64,000 bases of DNA. Source: Rahnella aceris. GTDB lineage: Bacteria > Pseudomonadota > Gammaproteobacteria > Enterobacterales > Enterobacteriaceae. The notes beneath the pieces were generated by a model, which worked only from the letters and a program-made list of their open reading frames with translations, was not told the origin of the DNA and did not search any database. A program made the position numbers and the translations under genes. Where the stretch lies: the NCBI RefSeq assembly GCF_011684115.1, contig NZ_JAADJV010000001.1, forward strand, positions 2,542,001-2,606,000, written 5' to 3'. Below, piece by piece: positions 10,668 through 20,436 of this stretch (positions within the stretch are counted from its first letter, which is position 1; the number at the start of each line of letters is the position of its first letter).

Positions 10668-12146
10668 ATGATCAGTCAGTACTTTAAAATTTTCACGCAA
10701 CGCAATACGGTCATTTTACTGCTTCTGGGCTTCGCTTCCGGTTTACCCCTGGCGCTGACGTCCGGCACGTTGCAGGCGTGGATGACGGTCGAAAATGTTG
10801 ACCTGAAAACCATCGGTATTTTTTCGCTGGTAGGTCAGGCCTACGTGTTCAAGTTCTTATGGTCACCGATGATGGACCGTTACACGCCTTCTTTTCTCGG
10901 GCGCAGACGCGGATGGCTGATCCTGACGCAATTGTTGCTGGTCGTGGCGATTTTCGCGATGGGTTTTATGGACCCTTCAAAAGATTTATTCTGGCTCGCC
11001 GCGCTGGCCGTACTGATTGCATTCGCCTCGGCGTCGCAGGACATCGTTTTTGACGCGTATAAAACCGATTTACTGCCACCGGAAGAACGCGGAAATGGTG
11101 CCGCCGTGTCAGTTCTGGGTTACCGCCTGGCAATGCTGGTCTCCGGCGGGCTGGCATTATGGCTGGCTGATCGGTATCTCGGCTGGCAGCATATGTACTG
11201 GCTGATGGCAGGTATGATGCTCATCGGCGTTCTCGCCACCCTGTTGTCGCCGGAGCCTGAAAACACCCAACCAGCGCCGCGTACCATGGAGATGGCCGTC
11301 GTCGCACCGCTGAAAGACTTTTTTGGCCGCAACAATGCCTGGCTGATTTTGCTGCTCATCGTGATGTACAAGATGGGCGATGCGTTTGCAGGAAGCCTGA
11401 GTACAACATTTTTGATCCGTGGCGTCGGTTTTGATGCGGGGGAGGTCGGGCTGGTAAATAAAACGCTCGGGCTGATGGCAACCATCATCGGTGCATTGTT
11501 TGGCGGAATGTTAATGCAGCGTCTGAGCTTGTTCCGCGCCCTGATGTTATTCGGGATTTTGCAGGCTGTTTCTAATGCCGGTTACTGGATCCTCGCCATC
11601 ACCGATAAAGATTTAACCACTATGGGCGCGGCGATTTTCTTTGAAAACCTGTGTGGCGGTATGGGGACGGCAGCGTTCGTGGCACTCCTGATGACGCTGT
11701 GTAATCGCTCATTCTCTGCCACCCAGTTTGCGCTGCTTTCAGCATTGTCTGCCGTGGGCCGCGTGTATGTCGGGCCGATTGCCGGATGGTTCGTTGAAGC
11801 TTATGGCTGGCCGTGGTTTTATCTTTTCTCGATTGTAGCAGCGGTGCCCGGTTTACTGCTGCTGGCAGTTTGCCGGCAGACCCTCGAATACACCCAAAAT
11901 ACAGACAGTTTCCTGCCGCGCATTCACTTTGCCGCCCCGTATCGCTGGGCATTACGTTGCATGCTGACGGGAAGCTTGTTATTGATACTCTGGCTGATCA
12001 CGCTGATTGTCGACAGTATGGGCTGGGCATCCTGGCAAAGGCTGGCGACAACCTTGTTAGAAACGGGAGCAGTTATTTGCCTGACTGGCGTTATTTTAGG
12101 CAGTCTGCTCGATTTTTTATCTCTGCGCCGTACTGCACGTTCCTGA
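10668..12146 (+). CDS. ampG: Muropeptide MFS permease AmpG
   Basis: AmpG imports GlcNAc-1,6-anhydro-MurNAc peptides from the periplasm for cell-wall recycling. Its flux sets AmpR-dependent beta-lactamase induction where ampC is present. The product is 492 residues (E. coli 491). It has 12 or more membrane segments and the family motifs LLGFASGLPLALTSGTLQAW (about 17-36) and SASQDIVFDAYKTDLLP (about 122-138). No ampR or ampC is in this window. It is downstream of yajG and followed by a hairpin and the cyo regulatory region. Confidence 0.96.
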   Translation: MISQYFKIFTQRNTVILLLLGFASGLPLALTSGTLQAWMTVENVDLKTIGIFSLVGQAYVFKFLWSPMMDRYTPSFLGRRRGWLILTQLLLVVAIFAMGFMDPSKDLFWLAALAVLIAFASASQDIVFDAYKTDLLPPEERGNGAAVSVLGYRLAMLVSGGLALWLADRYLGWQHMYWLMAGMMLIGVLATLLSPEPENTQPAPRTMEMAVVAPLKDFFGRNNAWLILLLIVMYKMGDAFAGSLSTTFLIRGVGFDAGEVGLVNKTLGLMATIIGALFGGMLMQRLSLFRALMLFGILQAVSNAGYWILAITDKDLTTMGAAIFFENLCGGMGTAAFVALLMTLCNRSFSATQFALLSALSAVGRVYVGPIAGWFVEAYGWPWFYLFSIVAAVPGLLLLAVCRQTLEYTQNTDSFLPRIHFAAPYRWALRCMLTGSLLLILWLITLIVDSMGWASWQRLATTLLETGAVICLTGVILGSLLDFLSLRRTARS

Positions 12147-12152
12147 TTTACC

Positions 12153-12184
12153 GCCATTCATTCGAAATGAATGGCGCGTTTCAT
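12153..12184 (+). terminator. Probable terminator of ampG
   Basis: A perfect 9-bp stem GCCATTCAT / ATGAATGGC with a 5-nt loop. The downstream tract GCGTTTCATTT is only moderately T-rich, so termination may be weak. Confidence 0.5.
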
Positions 12185-12297
12185 TTAACAAATGATCTAT
12201 AAATAGGACGCAATAAATTAAATTCAGAAAAAATAATATTTTCCGGGATAGTTTTTCTTTCGGGCTTTTCATGCATTTTATTTCACCTGCTTTATAC

Positions 12298-12319
12298 ATT
12301 AATTTAACATTAATTAAAC
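12298..12319. promoter_or_regulatory. ArcA-like direct repeat upstream of cyoA
   Basis: Two adjacent 11-mers, ATTAATTTAAC and ATTAATTAAAC (GTTTAATTAAT and GTTAAATTAAT on the other strand), differ at one position. ArcA recognises GTTAA-type direct repeats with 11-bp periodicity, and E. coli cyo is repressed by ArcA. The site lies about 200 nt upstream of the predicted start of transcription. Confidence 0.45.
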
Positions 12320-12428
12320 GTATCGATGAGATATCGCACGACAATTATAATGCCAAAATCTGTCACCCCTTGTTTTTCATCACTATAGAAAAAAATCCAT
12401 ACGCAACATATTGTTGCCCACTGTAAAT

Positions 12429-12445
12429 TGTCACGATCCGTGACA
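12429..12445. promoter_or_regulatory. 17-bp palindrome upstream of cyoA
   Basis: TGTCACG-ATC-CGTGACA, a perfect 7-3-7 dyad about 37 nt upstream of the predicted cyo -35. It does not match the CRP or FNR consensus. Its TGAC/GTCA half-sites recur in the second dyad. Confidence 0.4.
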
Positions 12446-12465
12446 TGTGTGACTGCGTTAACATA

Positions 12466-12490
12466 AAGTGTCAACAGCGCTTTGACACTT
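12466..12490. promoter_or_regulatory. Inverted repeat overlapping the cyoA -35
   Basis: AAGTGTCAA, 7 nt, TTGACACTT: a perfect 9-bp inverted repeat whose right arm contains the predicted -35 hexamer TTGACA. It could be an operator; no regulator is assigned. Confidence 0.45.
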
Positions 12491-12509
12491 GTTTAAGCGT
12501 GTTTACAGT
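12482..12509 (+). promoter_or_regulatory. Candidate sigma-70 promoter of cyoABCDE
   Basis: TTGACA (6 of 6), 16-nt spacer, TACAGT (4 of 6), about 70 nt upstream of cyoA. Confidence 0.55.
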
Positions 12510-12579
12510 CCTGCAACCTTCCCGTAAAATGCCCGCACACCTGAAGCGACAATAGAGCCCTAGTTATTGAGGTCGTTAG

Positions 12580-13539
12580 ATGAGACTTAAGAAATACAAT
12601 AAAAGTATTGGGATGTTGTCCTTATTTGCCTCCGCGGTAATGTTGAGCGGTTGCAATACGGCATTGATGGATCCCAAGGGAGCAATTGGACTTGAGCAGA
12701 GAACGCTGATTTTAACCGCTATCGGTTTAATGCTGATCGTTGTTATACCAGTTATTATCATGGCGTTTGCCTTTGCCTGGAAGTATCGCGCTTCCAATAC
12801 AAAAGCAAAATACAGTCCTGATTGGTCCCACTCCAACAAAATTGAAGCCGTCGTCTGGACAGTTCCAATTATTATCATTGCCATCCTGGCAACGATTACC
12901 TGGAAAACCACCCACTCGCTTGATCCGTTCAAGCCAATCGTGACTGACCAAAAACCGATGACGGTTGAAGTCGTTTCTCTGGACTGGAAATGGTTGTTCA
13001 TTTATCCAGAACAAGGCATCGCGACCGTTAACGAACTGGTTATTCCTAAAGATGTGCCTGTTCAGTTCAAAGTCACTTCAGACTCTGTGATGAACTCGTT
13101 CTTCATTCCTCAGTTAGGCGGGCAGATTTATGCGATGGCCGGTATGCAAACTCAGCTGCATTTGATTGCAAATGAAGCGGGTACGTATAAAGGCATTTCA
13201 GCAAGCTTCAGCGGCCGCGGCTTCTCAGGTATGAAGTTCAACACAATTGCGACTCCAACCCGTGCCGATTTCGACACCTGGGTAGCAAAAGTGAAAAGTG
13301 CACCGAACCAGCTGGCTACCACTGATGACTTCAACAAACTGGCTGCACAGAGCATCGACAACCCGGTCGAATACTTCTCTGTTGCAAAACCTGGTTTGTT
13401 TAAAGAAATCATTGGCAAATACTCCATGCATGACATGAAGGCAGCGCCAGAAGGTCACACCATGCCAATGCCGGCAGGCGCTGACATGAAAGGCATGGAT
13501 ATGGGTGGACAGTCTCACGCAGCCGGAGCCGAGGAATAA
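12580..13539 (+). CDS. cyoA: Cytochrome bo3 ubiquinol oxidase subunit II
   Basis: Subunit II of the proton-pumping haem-copper quinol oxidase of the aerobic chain. It is a 319-residue lipoprotein precursor (E. coli 315) with lipobox LSGC (Cys at 25). Two membrane helices follow (about 42-65 and 90-110), then a periplasmic cupredoxin-fold domain. As expected for a quinol oxidase, the CuA-binding cysteines of cytochrome c oxidases are absent. The C-terminus is rich in His and Met ([15 protein letters not shown], then [11 protein letters not shown]). It is the first gene of cyoABCDE, 3 nt before cyoB. Confidence 0.97.
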   Translation: MRLKKYNKSIGMLSLFASAVMLSGCNTALMDPKGAIGLEQRTLILTAIGLMLIVVIPVIIMAFAFAWKYRASNTKAKYSPDWSHSNKIEAVVWTVPIIIIAILATITWKTTHSLDPFKPIVTDQKPMTVEVVSLDWKWLFIYPEQGIATVNELVIPKDVPVQFKVTSDSVMNSFFIPQLGGQIYAMAGMQTQLHLIANEAGTYKGISASFSGRGFSGMKFNTIATPTRADFDTWVAKVKSAPNQLATTDDFNKLAAQSIDNPVEYFSVAKPGLFKEIIGKYSMHDMKAAPEGHTMPMPAGADMKGMDMGGQSHAAGAEE

Positions 13540-13542
13540 ACG

Positions 13543-15534
13543 ATGTTCGGAAAATTAACGCTTGATTCGGTTCCGTATCATGAACCGATTATCATGGTCA
13601 CAGTTGCCGCGATTATTATCGGTGGCCTGGCAGTAGTTGCCGGCATCACCTATTTCGGTAAGTGGAAATATCTGTGGACCGAGTGGCTGACCTCCGTCGA
13701 CCACAAAAAATTAGGTATCATGTATATCATTCTGGCCTTCGTCATGCTTCTGCGTGGCTTTGCCGATGCCATCATGATGCGTAGCCAGCAGGTGCTTGCC
13801 TCTGCGGGCGAGCCGGGCTTCCTTCCTCCTCATCACTACGACCAAATCTTCACCGCGCACGGCGTGATCATGATCTTCTTCATGGCGATGCCTTTCGTAA
13901 TCGGTCTGATGAACGTGGTTGTACCTTTGCAAATCGGTGCGCGCGACGTTGCGTTCCCGTTCCTGAACAACGTGAGCTTCTGGTTTACCGCCGCGGCTGT
14001 TGTGCTGATCAACATCTCTTTGGGTGTGGGTGAGTTCGCACAGACCGGCTGGTTAGCTTATCCGCCACTGTCAGGTAAGGAATACAGTCCGGGGGTCGGG
14101 GTAGATTACTGGATCTGGAGTCTCCAGATATCCGGGGTCGGGACCTTGCTGACCGGTGTTAACTTCTTTGCGACCATCCTGAAGATGCGCGCACCCGGTA
14201 TGCCGCTGATGAAAATGCCGGTATTTACCTGGGCCGCACTGTGCACCAACGTGTTGATTATCGTGTCCTTCCCGATTCTGACCGTGACTGTTGCACTGCT
14301 GACTTTAGACCGTTATCTGGGCACCCATTTCTTCACGAATGATATGGGCGGCAACATGATGATGTACATCAACCTGATTTGGGCCTGGGGCCATCCGGAA
14401 GTGTACATTTTGGTTCTGCCAGTATTCGGTGTGTTCTCAGAAGTTACCGCAACCTTCTCCAAAAAACGTCTGTTCGGTTACACCTCGCTGGTATGGGCAA
14501 CCATCGCCATCACGGTGTTGTCGTTCATCGTTTGGTTGCACCACTTCTTCACCATGGGTTCTGGCGCCAACGTCAATGCCTTCTTCGGCATCATGACGAT
14601 GATCATTTCTATCCCGACCGGGGTAAAAATCTTCAACTGGCTGTTCACCATGTATCAGGGCCGTATCACGCTCAACGCAGCGATGCTGTGGACTGTTGGC
14701 TTCATCATCACCTTCTCTGTGGGTGGTATGACCGGTGTTCTGCTGGCGGTTCCGGGTGCTGACTTCGTGCTGCACAACAGCCTGTTCCTGATTGCCCACT
14801 TCCATAACGTTATTATCGGTGGTGTGGTCTTCGGTTGCTTCGCAGGTCTGACTTACTGGTTCCCTAAATCCTTCGGCTTCACGCTGAACGAAAAATGGGG
14901 TGTGCGTTCATTCTGGTTCTGGATCATCGGCTTCTTCGTTGCGTTCATGCCACTGTACGTCCTGGGCTTCATGGGCATGACCCGTCGTGTCAGCCAGAAC
15001 ATCGATCCTGAGTTCCACCCGCTGCTGGTTGTTGCAGCGTGCGGTGCTGCACTGATTGCCTGCGGTATCCTCTGCCAGCTGATCATGATCTTCGTTTCCG
15101 TTCGCGACCGCGACCAGAACCGAGATCTGACCGGTGACCCATGGGGCGCACGTACTCTGGAGTGGTCAACCTCTTCTCCTCCTCCGTTCTACAACTTCGC
15201 TATCGTGCCGCAAATTCACGACCGTGATGAGTTCTGGGACATGAAAGAGAAAGGCACCGCTTACAAGCAGCCTGCTAAATATGAACCGATTCATATGCCA
15301 CGTAACAGCGGCGCCGGTTTCATCATCGCTATGCTGAGTCTGGTTTGTGGTTTCGCGTTAATCTGGGATATCTGGTGGCTGGCAGCGGTGAGCTTCATTG
15401 CACTGGCTGCGACCTGGATTGCGAAAAGCTTCGACGAAGATGTTGATTACTACGTGCCAGTTGAAGAAGTGGAACGTATTGAAAACCAACATTATGAACA
15501 AATCCGTAAAGCAGGTGTGAAACATGGCAACTGA
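13543..15534 (+). CDS. cyoB: Cytochrome bo3 ubiquinol oxidase subunit I
   Basis: The catalytic subunit holds haem b, haem o3 and CuB, oxidises ubiquinol and pumps protons. The product is 663 residues, the same as E. coli, with about 15 membrane helices. The cross-linked His-Tyr pair is visible in [14 protein letters not shown], the CuB histidines in [10 protein letters not shown], and the haem ligands in [12 protein letters not shown]. The last 11 nt overlap the start of cyoC, which indicates translational coupling. Confidence 0.98.
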   Translation: MFGKLTLDSVPYHEPIIMVTVAAIIIGGLAVVAGITYFGKWKYLWTEWLTSVDHKKLGIMYIILAFVMLLRGFADAIMMRSQQVLASAGEPGFLPPHHYDQIFTAHGVIMIFFMAMPFVIGLMNVVVPLQIGARDVAFPFLNNVSFWFTAAAVVLINISLGVGEFAQTGWLAYPPLSGKEYSPGVGVDYWIWSLQISGVGTLLTGVNFFATILKMRAPGMPLMKMPVFTWAALCTNVLIIVSFPILTVTVALLTLDRYLGTHFFTNDMGGNMMMYINLIWAWGHPEVYILVLPVFGVFSEVTATFSKKRLFGYTSLVWATIAITVLSFIVWLHHFFTMGSGANVNAFFGIMTMIISIPTGVKIFNWLFTMYQGRITLNAAMLWTVGFIITFSVGGMTGVLLAVPGADFVLHNSLFLIAHFHNVIIGGVVFGCFAGLTYWFPKSFGFTLNEKWGVRSFWFWIIGFFVAFMPLYVLGFMGMTRRVSQNIDPEFHPLLVVAACGAALIACGILCQLIMIFVSVRDRDQNRDLTGDPWGARTLEWSTSSPPPFYNFAIVPQIHDRDEFWDMKEKGTAYKQPAKYEPIHMPRNSGAGFIIAMLSLVCGFALIWDIWWLAAVSFIALAATWIAKSFDEDVDYYVPVEEVERIENQHYEQIRKAGVKHGN

Positions 15535-16138
15535 TACTCTGACTCACCACGATGAGGCCCATGCTGAGCATGGGCACCACGATGCAGGTGCAACCAAAGT
15601 CTTCGGCTTCTGGATCTACCTGATGAGTGACTGCATATTGTTTGCGAGCCTGTTCGCAACTTATGCAGTACTGGTAAACGGGACCGCTGGCGGTCCCTCT
15701 GGTAAAGACATTTTTGAACTGCCGTTCGTACTGGTAGAAACCTTCTGCCTGTTGTTCAGTAGTATCACTTACGGCTTTGCGATGCTGGGCATGAACAAAG
15801 GTAACAAAGCAGCGGTTAACGGCTGGTTGTTCCTGACTTTCCTGTTCGGTTTAGGCTTCATCGGGATGGAACTCTATGAATTCCATCACCTGATTGCTGA
15901 AGGCTATGGTCCGCAGCGCAGTGGTTTCCTGTCTGGCTTCTTTGCGCTGGTCGCCACCCATGGTCTGCACGTGACCTGTGGTCTGATTTGGATCCTGACC
16001 ATGATGGTTCAGGTTTCACGTCGCGGTCTGACTGAAGTCAACAAAACCCGTCTGATGTGTCTGAGCCTGTTCTGGCACTTCCTGGACGTGGTGTGGATCT
16101 GCGTGTTTACCGTTGTTTATCTGATGGGAGCAATGTAA
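15524..16138 (+). CDS. cyoC: Cytochrome bo3 ubiquinol oxidase subunit III
   Basis: Subunit III stabilises the oxidase core and binds no cofactor. The 204-residue product matches E. coli. It has a His-rich cytosolic N-terminus ([13 protein letters not shown]) and five membrane helices, including [20 protein letters not shown] and the conserved segment [11 protein letters not shown]. It overlaps cyoB by 11 nt at the start and shares one base with cyoD at its end (TAATG). Confidence 0.97.
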   Translation: MATDTLTHHDEAHAEHGHHDAGATKVFGFWIYLMSDCILFASLFATYAVLVNGTAGGPSGKDIFELPFVLVETFCLLFSSITYGFAMLGMNKGNKAAVNGWLFLTFLFGLGFIGMELYEFHHLIAEGYGPQRSGFLSGFFALVATHGLHVTCGLIWILTMMVQVSRRGLTEVNKTRLMCLSLFWHFLDVVWICVFTVVYLMGAM

Positions 16139-16470
16139 TGAGTCATTCTGCTACTTCCCATGGTGGCGCAAGCCACGGCAGCCTGAAGTCATACGCTATT
16201 GGCTTCATCTTGTCGGTTATCCTGACGGTGATCCCGTTTGCCATGGTCATGACCGACACGGCGTCACATTCACTGATTCTGGGTACTGTGGTTGCTTCCG
16301 CGATCATCCAGATCGTTGTCCATCTGGTGTTCTTCCTGCACATGAATACGTCGTCGGAAGAGCGCTGGAACCTGGTGGCACTTCTGTTCACCGCTGTGAT
16401 TATCTTTATCGTCGTTGTGGGCTCATTGTGGATTATGTATAACCTCAACCTCAATATGATGGTCAGTTAA
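16138..16470 (+). CDS. cyoD: Cytochrome bo3 ubiquinol oxidase subunit IV
   Basis: The small subunit IV assists CuB insertion and assembly. The product is 110 residues (E. coli 109) with three hydrophobic helices and the conserved stretch [10 protein letters not shown]. Its ATG overlaps the cyoC stop (TAATG), so it is probably translated by re-initiation. Confidence 0.96.
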   Translation: MSHSATSHGGASHGSLKSYAIGFILSVILTVIPFAMVMTDTASHSLILGTVVASAIIQIVVHLVFFLHMNTSSEERWNLVALLFTAVIIFIVVVGSLWIMYNLNLNMMVS

Positions 16471-16485
16471 AGAGCCGAGCTGCAC

Positions 16486-17373
16486 GTGATGATTAAGCAA
16501 TACCTGCAAGTAACGAAACCAGGAATTATTTTCGGCAACTTAATTTCTGTCATCGGGGGATTTCTCCTTGCTGCCAAAGGCAGCATCGACTTCCCACTCT
16601 TTCTCGCCACACTGGTGGGTGTTTCGCTGGTTGTCGCATCGGGTTGTGTCTTTAACAACTTTATCGACCGCGACATCGACCGGATCATGGAAAGAACGAA
16701 GAACCGGGTCCTGGTGAAAGGGCTTATTCCGCCGAAAACAAGCCTGGTTTACGCGACCATTCTGGGTATTGCGGGCTTTGCGTTGTTGTATATCGGAGCA
16801 AATCCGCTGGCCATGTGGCTGGCAGTGATGGGCTTTGTGGTTTATGTCGGCGTTTACAGCCTGTACATGAAACGCAACTCGGTATACGGCACGCTGATCG
16901 GCAGCTTGTCTGGCGCAGCGCCACCGGTTATCGGTTACTGTGCCGTTTCTGGCCAGTTTGATACCGGTGCACTGATCTTGCTTCTGATTTTCAGCCTGTG
17001 GCAGATGCCGCATTCGTACGCGATTGCCATCTTCCGCTTCAAAGATTATCAGGCAGCAGGTATCCCGGTTCTGCCAGTAGTGAAAGGCATCTCCGTCGCC
17101 AAGCATCATATTATCGTCTACATTCTGGCGTTTATGATTGCGACGCTGATGCTGACCCTGAGCGGTTATGCAGGTTATAAATACCTGATTGTCGCCGCCG
17201 CTGTCAGTATCTGGTGGCTGGGCATGGCACTGAAGGGGTATAAAACGGAAAATGACGTGGTGTGGGCGAGAAAACTGTTTGGTTTCTCCATCATCACCAT
17301 CATGTCGCTGAGCTTCATGATGTCCGTGGATTTTAATTCTGCACCGACATCCTTGCTGACCTACGTTTGGTAA
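16486..17373 (+). CDS. cyoE: Protohaem IX farnesyltransferase (haem O synthase)
   Basis: CyoE converts haem B to haem O by adding a farnesyl group, supplying the high-spin haem of the bo3 oxidase. The 295-residue membrane protein has the UbiA-family Asp-rich motif [15 protein letters not shown] (about 59-73) and the second conserved region around YSLYMKR. Start choice is between GTG (16486) and ATG (16489); the GTG gives MMIKQYLQ, parallel to E. coli MMFKQYLQ. It is the last gene of the cyo operon, followed by a terminator. Its farnesyl diphosphate substrate comes from ispA, also in this window. Confidence 0.97.
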   Translation: MMIKQYLQVTKPGIIFGNLISVIGGFLLAAKGSIDFPLFLATLVGVSLVVASGCVFNNFIDRDIDRIMERTKNRVLVKGLIPPKTSLVYATILGIAGFALLYIGANPLAMWLAVMGFVVYVGVYSLYMKRNSVYGTLIGSLSGAAPPVIGYCAVSGQFDTGALILLLIFSLWQMPHSYAIAIFRFKDYQAAGIPVLPVVKGISVAKHHIIVYILAFMIATLMLTLSGYAGYKYLIVAAAVSIWWLGMALKGYKTENDVVWARKLFGFSIITIMSLSFMMSVDFNSAPTSLLTYVW

Positions 17374-17409
17374 CACGCACCTTCAGTGTAACCCGCTGAA
17401 ATCACAGCT

Positions 17410-17443
17410 AAAGGCCAGTAGCAATACTGGCCTTTTCTTTTTC
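17410..17443 (+). terminator. Rho-independent terminator of the cyo operon
   Basis: A 10-bp perfect stem AAGGCCAGTA / TACTGGCCTT, a 4-nt loop and TTCTTTTTC, 37 nt after cyoE. Confidence 0.9.
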
Positions 17444-17545
17444 TCAGTCTGACAGGCAAACATCGTAATATCTGCTAAAGATCCATCGTTTTACCCAGGC
17501 CGGCTTAATCATTAAAATGTCGGATTGTTATTTTGAGGTAGTAAT

Positions 17546-18910
17546 GTGAACGATAACCAGATGACCCCGCAGGAAAGTCGGGCTACATGGGGACTAGGGA
17601 CAGTATTTTCTTTGCGCATGCTCGGCATGTTCATGGTTCTGCCGGTGCTGACCACCTACGGCATGAAATTATCCGGCGCCAGCGAAACACTGATCGGCAT
17701 CGCCATCGGCATTTACGGCCTGGCACAGGCTGTTTTCCAGATCCCATTCGGACTGCTTTCTGACCGCGTTGGCCGCAAGCCACTGATCGTCTTTGGTCTG
17801 GTCATCTTCTGCATCGGCAGCATTGTGGCTGCTTCCACCGAATCTATCTGGGGCGTGATCATTGGTCGTGCCCTGCAAGGCTCTGGCGCGATTGCTGCCG
17901 CCGTGATGGCCCTGCTGTCTGACCTGACCCGTGAGCAAAACCGCACCAAAGCGATGGCGTTTATCGGCATCAGTTTCGGTATTACCTTTGCGATTGCGAT
18001 GGTGCTCGGCCCGATCATCACCCACGCCTGGGGTTTACACGCCCTGTTCTGGGCGATCGCAGTACTGACCGTTCTCGGCATCATCATTACCGTGGCCGTG
18101 GTGCCCTCCCCTGCTACGCACATTCTTAATCGCGAATCGAGCATGGTAAAAGGCAGCTTCGGCAAAGTGATGGGCAACGCCAAACTGCTGAAACTGAACT
18201 TCGGCATTCTGTGTCTTCACGTGTTACTGATGTCGAGCTTCGTGGTGTTACCGCAAGTGATGGAACATGCGGGCTTCCCGCCGAGTGAACACTGGCGGGT
18301 GTATCTGATCACCATGCTGACGTCTTTCGTCGCTGTCATTCCGGTGATTGTCTACGCTGAGAAAAAGCGCCACATGAAACAGGTGTTCATGGGTTGCGTG
18401 GTTGTGTTGCTGCTGGCTGAAATCGTACTGTGGGCCGCGGGGCTACATTTATGGGCGGTCATCGCCGGTATCCAACTGTTCTTCCTGGCCTTCAACGTGA
18501 TGGAAGCGATTCTGCCTTCGCTTATCAGTAAAGAATCACCCGCGGGCTACAAAGGCACGGCGATGGGGCTTTATTCCACCAGCCAGTTCATCGGCGTGGC
18601 GATTGGCGGCAGCTTAGGCGGTTATGTTTACGGACACGTCGGGGCCGGTGCCGTATTCCTGGTTTGTGCGGCCATTGCCGTCGTCTGGTTGCTGGTCAGT
18701 TCTACCATGACCGAACCCCCGTATGTCAGCAGCCTGCGTATTACGCTGTCTGAACTGGCGGTGAAAGATTCTGCCCTGCAGGCACGGATCCTCGCACAAC
18801 CGGGCGTGGCCGAAGCCGTTGTCGTTCCGGAAGAATTCAGCGCCTACGTAAAAGTCGACACCAAACAGACCAACCGTAAAGCGCTCGAACAACTGGTCAG
18901 CGCTGCCTGA
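17546..18910 (+). CDS. yajR: MFS transporter YajR with C-terminal YAM domain
   Basis: A 12-helix major facilitator with an extra C-terminal ferredoxin-like domain; the substrate is not established. The product is 454 residues, as in E. coli. It has MFS motif A (FGLLSDRVGRKPLIV, about 71-85) and a soluble tail after TEPPYVSSLR (about 390 onward). The start is GTG at 17546, preceded by GAGGTAG; the E. coli protein starts with the same MND. It lies downstream of cyoE on the same strand but behind the cyo terminator. Confidence 0.95.
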   Translation: MNDNQMTPQESRATWGLGTVFSLRMLGMFMVLPVLTTYGMKLSGASETLIGIAIGIYGLAQAVFQIPFGLLSDRVGRKPLIVFGLVIFCIGSIVAASTESIWGVIIGRALQGSGAIAAAVMALLSDLTREQNRTKAMAFIGISFGITFAIAMVLGPIITHAWGLHALFWAIAVLTVLGIIITVAVVPSPATHILNRESSMVKGSFGKVMGNAKLLKLNFGILCLHVLLMSSFVVLPQVMEHAGFPPSEHWRVYLITMLTSFVAVIPVIVYAEKKRHMKQVFMGCVVVLLLAEIVLWAAGLHLWAVIAGIQLFFLAFNVMEAILPSLISKESPAGYKGTAMGLYSTSQFIGVAIGGSLGGYVYGHVGAGAVFLVCAAIAVVWLLVSSTMTEPPYVSSLRITLSELAVKDSALQARILAQPGVAEAVVVPEEFSAYVKVDTKQTNRKALEQLVSAA

Positions 18911-18932
18911 CGCCTTCTGACATAAGTAATCA

Positions 18933-18968
18933 GCTGTGTCTGGAAACTGGCACAGCGTTTCATTTTTA
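18933..18968 (+). terminator. Rho-independent terminator of yajR
   Basis: Stem GCTGTGTC / GGCACAGC (one G-U pair), an 8-nt loop, then GTTTCATTTTT, 22 nt after the stop codon. Confidence 0.7.
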
Positions 18969-19079
18969 TCCCCACTGCGTGACACCCTTCACTTAAAAAA
19001 TTCCCTCAATCGTTATCCTCAAGAATTCCTTAACAAAATTTTGTCAGTGATGACGGCTCTCGGGCCTTTTGGGGATCTC

Positions 19080-20378
19080 ATGAAAACATATGCTCTCGTT
19101 GGCACCGGCGGACGCTCAGGTTTATACATTGAAGCGATCACCGGTAAATACCGCCACAACGCAAAATTTGTGGCCTTCTGTGATACAAATCAGACGCGAA
19201 TGGATTATGCGAACCGCCAGCTTGAGCAGAGCGGCATCGCACGGGTATCTACCTGGAAATCTGCTGATTTCAATACGATGCTCGACGAAACCAAACCGGA
19301 TATCGTGATTGTCACCAGCATGGATCGCACACATGACGATTATATCGTCCGCGCCCTGCATGCCGGTTGTGACGTCATTACTGAAAAGCCGATGACCATC
19401 GATGAACAGCGCGCGCTGCGCATTCTGGATGCCGTCGATGCAACTGGCTATCAGGTGCGTGTGGCGTTCAATTACCGCTACGCGCCGCATCACAGCAAAA
19501 TGCGTGAACTGCTGATGCAGGAAACCATCGGTGAAGTACTTTCGGTACACTTTGAATGGCTGCTGAATACCGAACACGGGGCTGATTATTTTCGTCGCTG
19601 GCACCGTGAAAAACGCAATTCCGGCGGCCTGCTGGTGCACAAATCGACCCACCATTTTGACCTGATGAACTTCTGGCTCAACAGCACGCCGGAGAAAGTT
19701 TATGCGCAGGGCGACCTGCGTTTTTACGGTAAAGAGAATGCAGAAAAGCGTGGCGTGACAGAGTTTTATCCGCGTACACATGGCTATCCGCAGGCACAGA
19801 ATGATCCGTTTGCACTGCATATGGGCGATAACGCCCAGCTCAAAGCGCTGTATCTGGATGCGGAACATGAAGATAACTATTTCCGTGACCAGAGTGTCTT
19901 CAGTGACGGCATCAGCATTGAAGATACGTTGTCGGTGCTGGTGAAATATCAAAACAAAGTACAGCTAACCTATTCGCTCAATGCGTATCTGCCGTGGGAG
20001 GGTTTGAACGTGGTGTTCAACGGCACCAAAGGCCGCATTGAAATGAAAATCGTCGAGATGTCGTACGTCAACGCAGGCGGAAAACGCGAGAACGAAGGCA
20101 GCATTGAGAAAGCAGAAATTACTGTTTATCCGTTATTTGCCGAACCCTGGAAGGCGGAGTTCCAGATGGGAGAAGGCGGCCATGGCGGCGGTGATAATGC
20201 CATGCTGGAAGACCTGTTCGGCGAGCGCAAAGACGACCCCTTAAAACGCGCCGCCGATCACCGCGCCGGCGCGATGTCGATCCTGACAGGAATTGCCGGA
20301 AATCTCTCGATGCAGTACGACAAACCGATTTACTTTAAAGACTTCGAACTGGTGAAAAGGCTGCGCCAGCGGAAGTAA
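19080..20378 (+). CDS. Gfo/Idh/MocA family NAD(P)-dependent oxidoreductase, substrate unknown
   Basis: A 432-residue oxidoreductase with an N-terminal Rossmann domain, expected to act on a sugar, inositol or related polyol. The nucleotide loop is VGTGGRSG (about 7-14) and the family EKP motif is TEKPMTIDE (about 101). A conserved His-rich segment HKSTHHFDLMNFW (about 190-202) is the likely catalytic region. I start it at ATG 19080, which has GGGGAT upstream; the open frame extends 48 codons further without homology. The length is above the typical 330-390. No transporter or kinase partner is adjacent. In E. coli this spot between yajR and yajQ has no such gene, so it is an accessory insertion. 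Confidence 0.85.
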   Translation: MKTYALVGTGGRSGLYIEAITGKYRHNAKFVAFCDTNQTRMDYANRQLEQSGIARVSTWKSADFNTMLDETKPDIVIVTSMDRTHDDYIVRALHAGCDVITEKPMTIDEQRALRILDAVDATGYQVRVAFNYRYAPHHSKMRELLMQETIGEVLSVHFEWLLNTEHGADYFRRWHREKRNSGGLLVHKSTHHFDLMNFWLNSTPEKVYAQGDLRFYGKENAEKRGVTEFYPRTHGYPQAQNDPFALHMGDNAQLKALYLDAEHEDNYFRDQSVFSDGISIEDTLSVLVKYQNKVQLTYSLNAYLPWEGLNVVFNGTKGRIEMKIVEMSYVNAGGKRENEGSIEKAEITVYPLFAEPWKAEFQMGEGGHGGGDNAMLEDLFGERKDDPLKRAADHRAGAMSILTGIAGNLSMQYDKPIYFKDFELVKRLRQRK

Positions 20379-20384
20379 TCGCCA

Positions 20385-20412
20385 TAAAAAAGGGGACGCA
20401 ATGCGTCCCTTT
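20385..20412. terminator. Bidirectional terminator between the oxidoreductase gene and yajQ
   Basis: Stem GGGACGC / GCGTCCC with a 3-nt loop, flanked by a run of A on the left (T run for yajQ on the minus strand) and TTTAAAA on the right. It is stronger in the yajQ direction. Confidence 0.75.
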
Positions 20413-20436
20413 AAAATAACCGTAGTACGAAGGCTA

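Larger units (their letters stand above)
12147..12579. other. ampG-cyoA intergenic regulatory region
   Basis: A 433-nt region without a gene. From left to right it holds a hairpin after ampG (12153-12184), an ArcA-like 11-bp direct repeat (12298-12319), an AT-rich stretch, two short dyads (12429-12445 and 12466-12490) and a sigma-70-like promoter for cyoA. The size and content suit a heavily regulated terminal oxidase operon. Confidence 0.65.

Noticed and set aside
16540..17376. Open frame of 278 codons on the minus strand
   Set aside because: It lies wholly antisense to cyoE, has no homology I recognise and no ribosome binding site; it is a shadow of a conserved gene.
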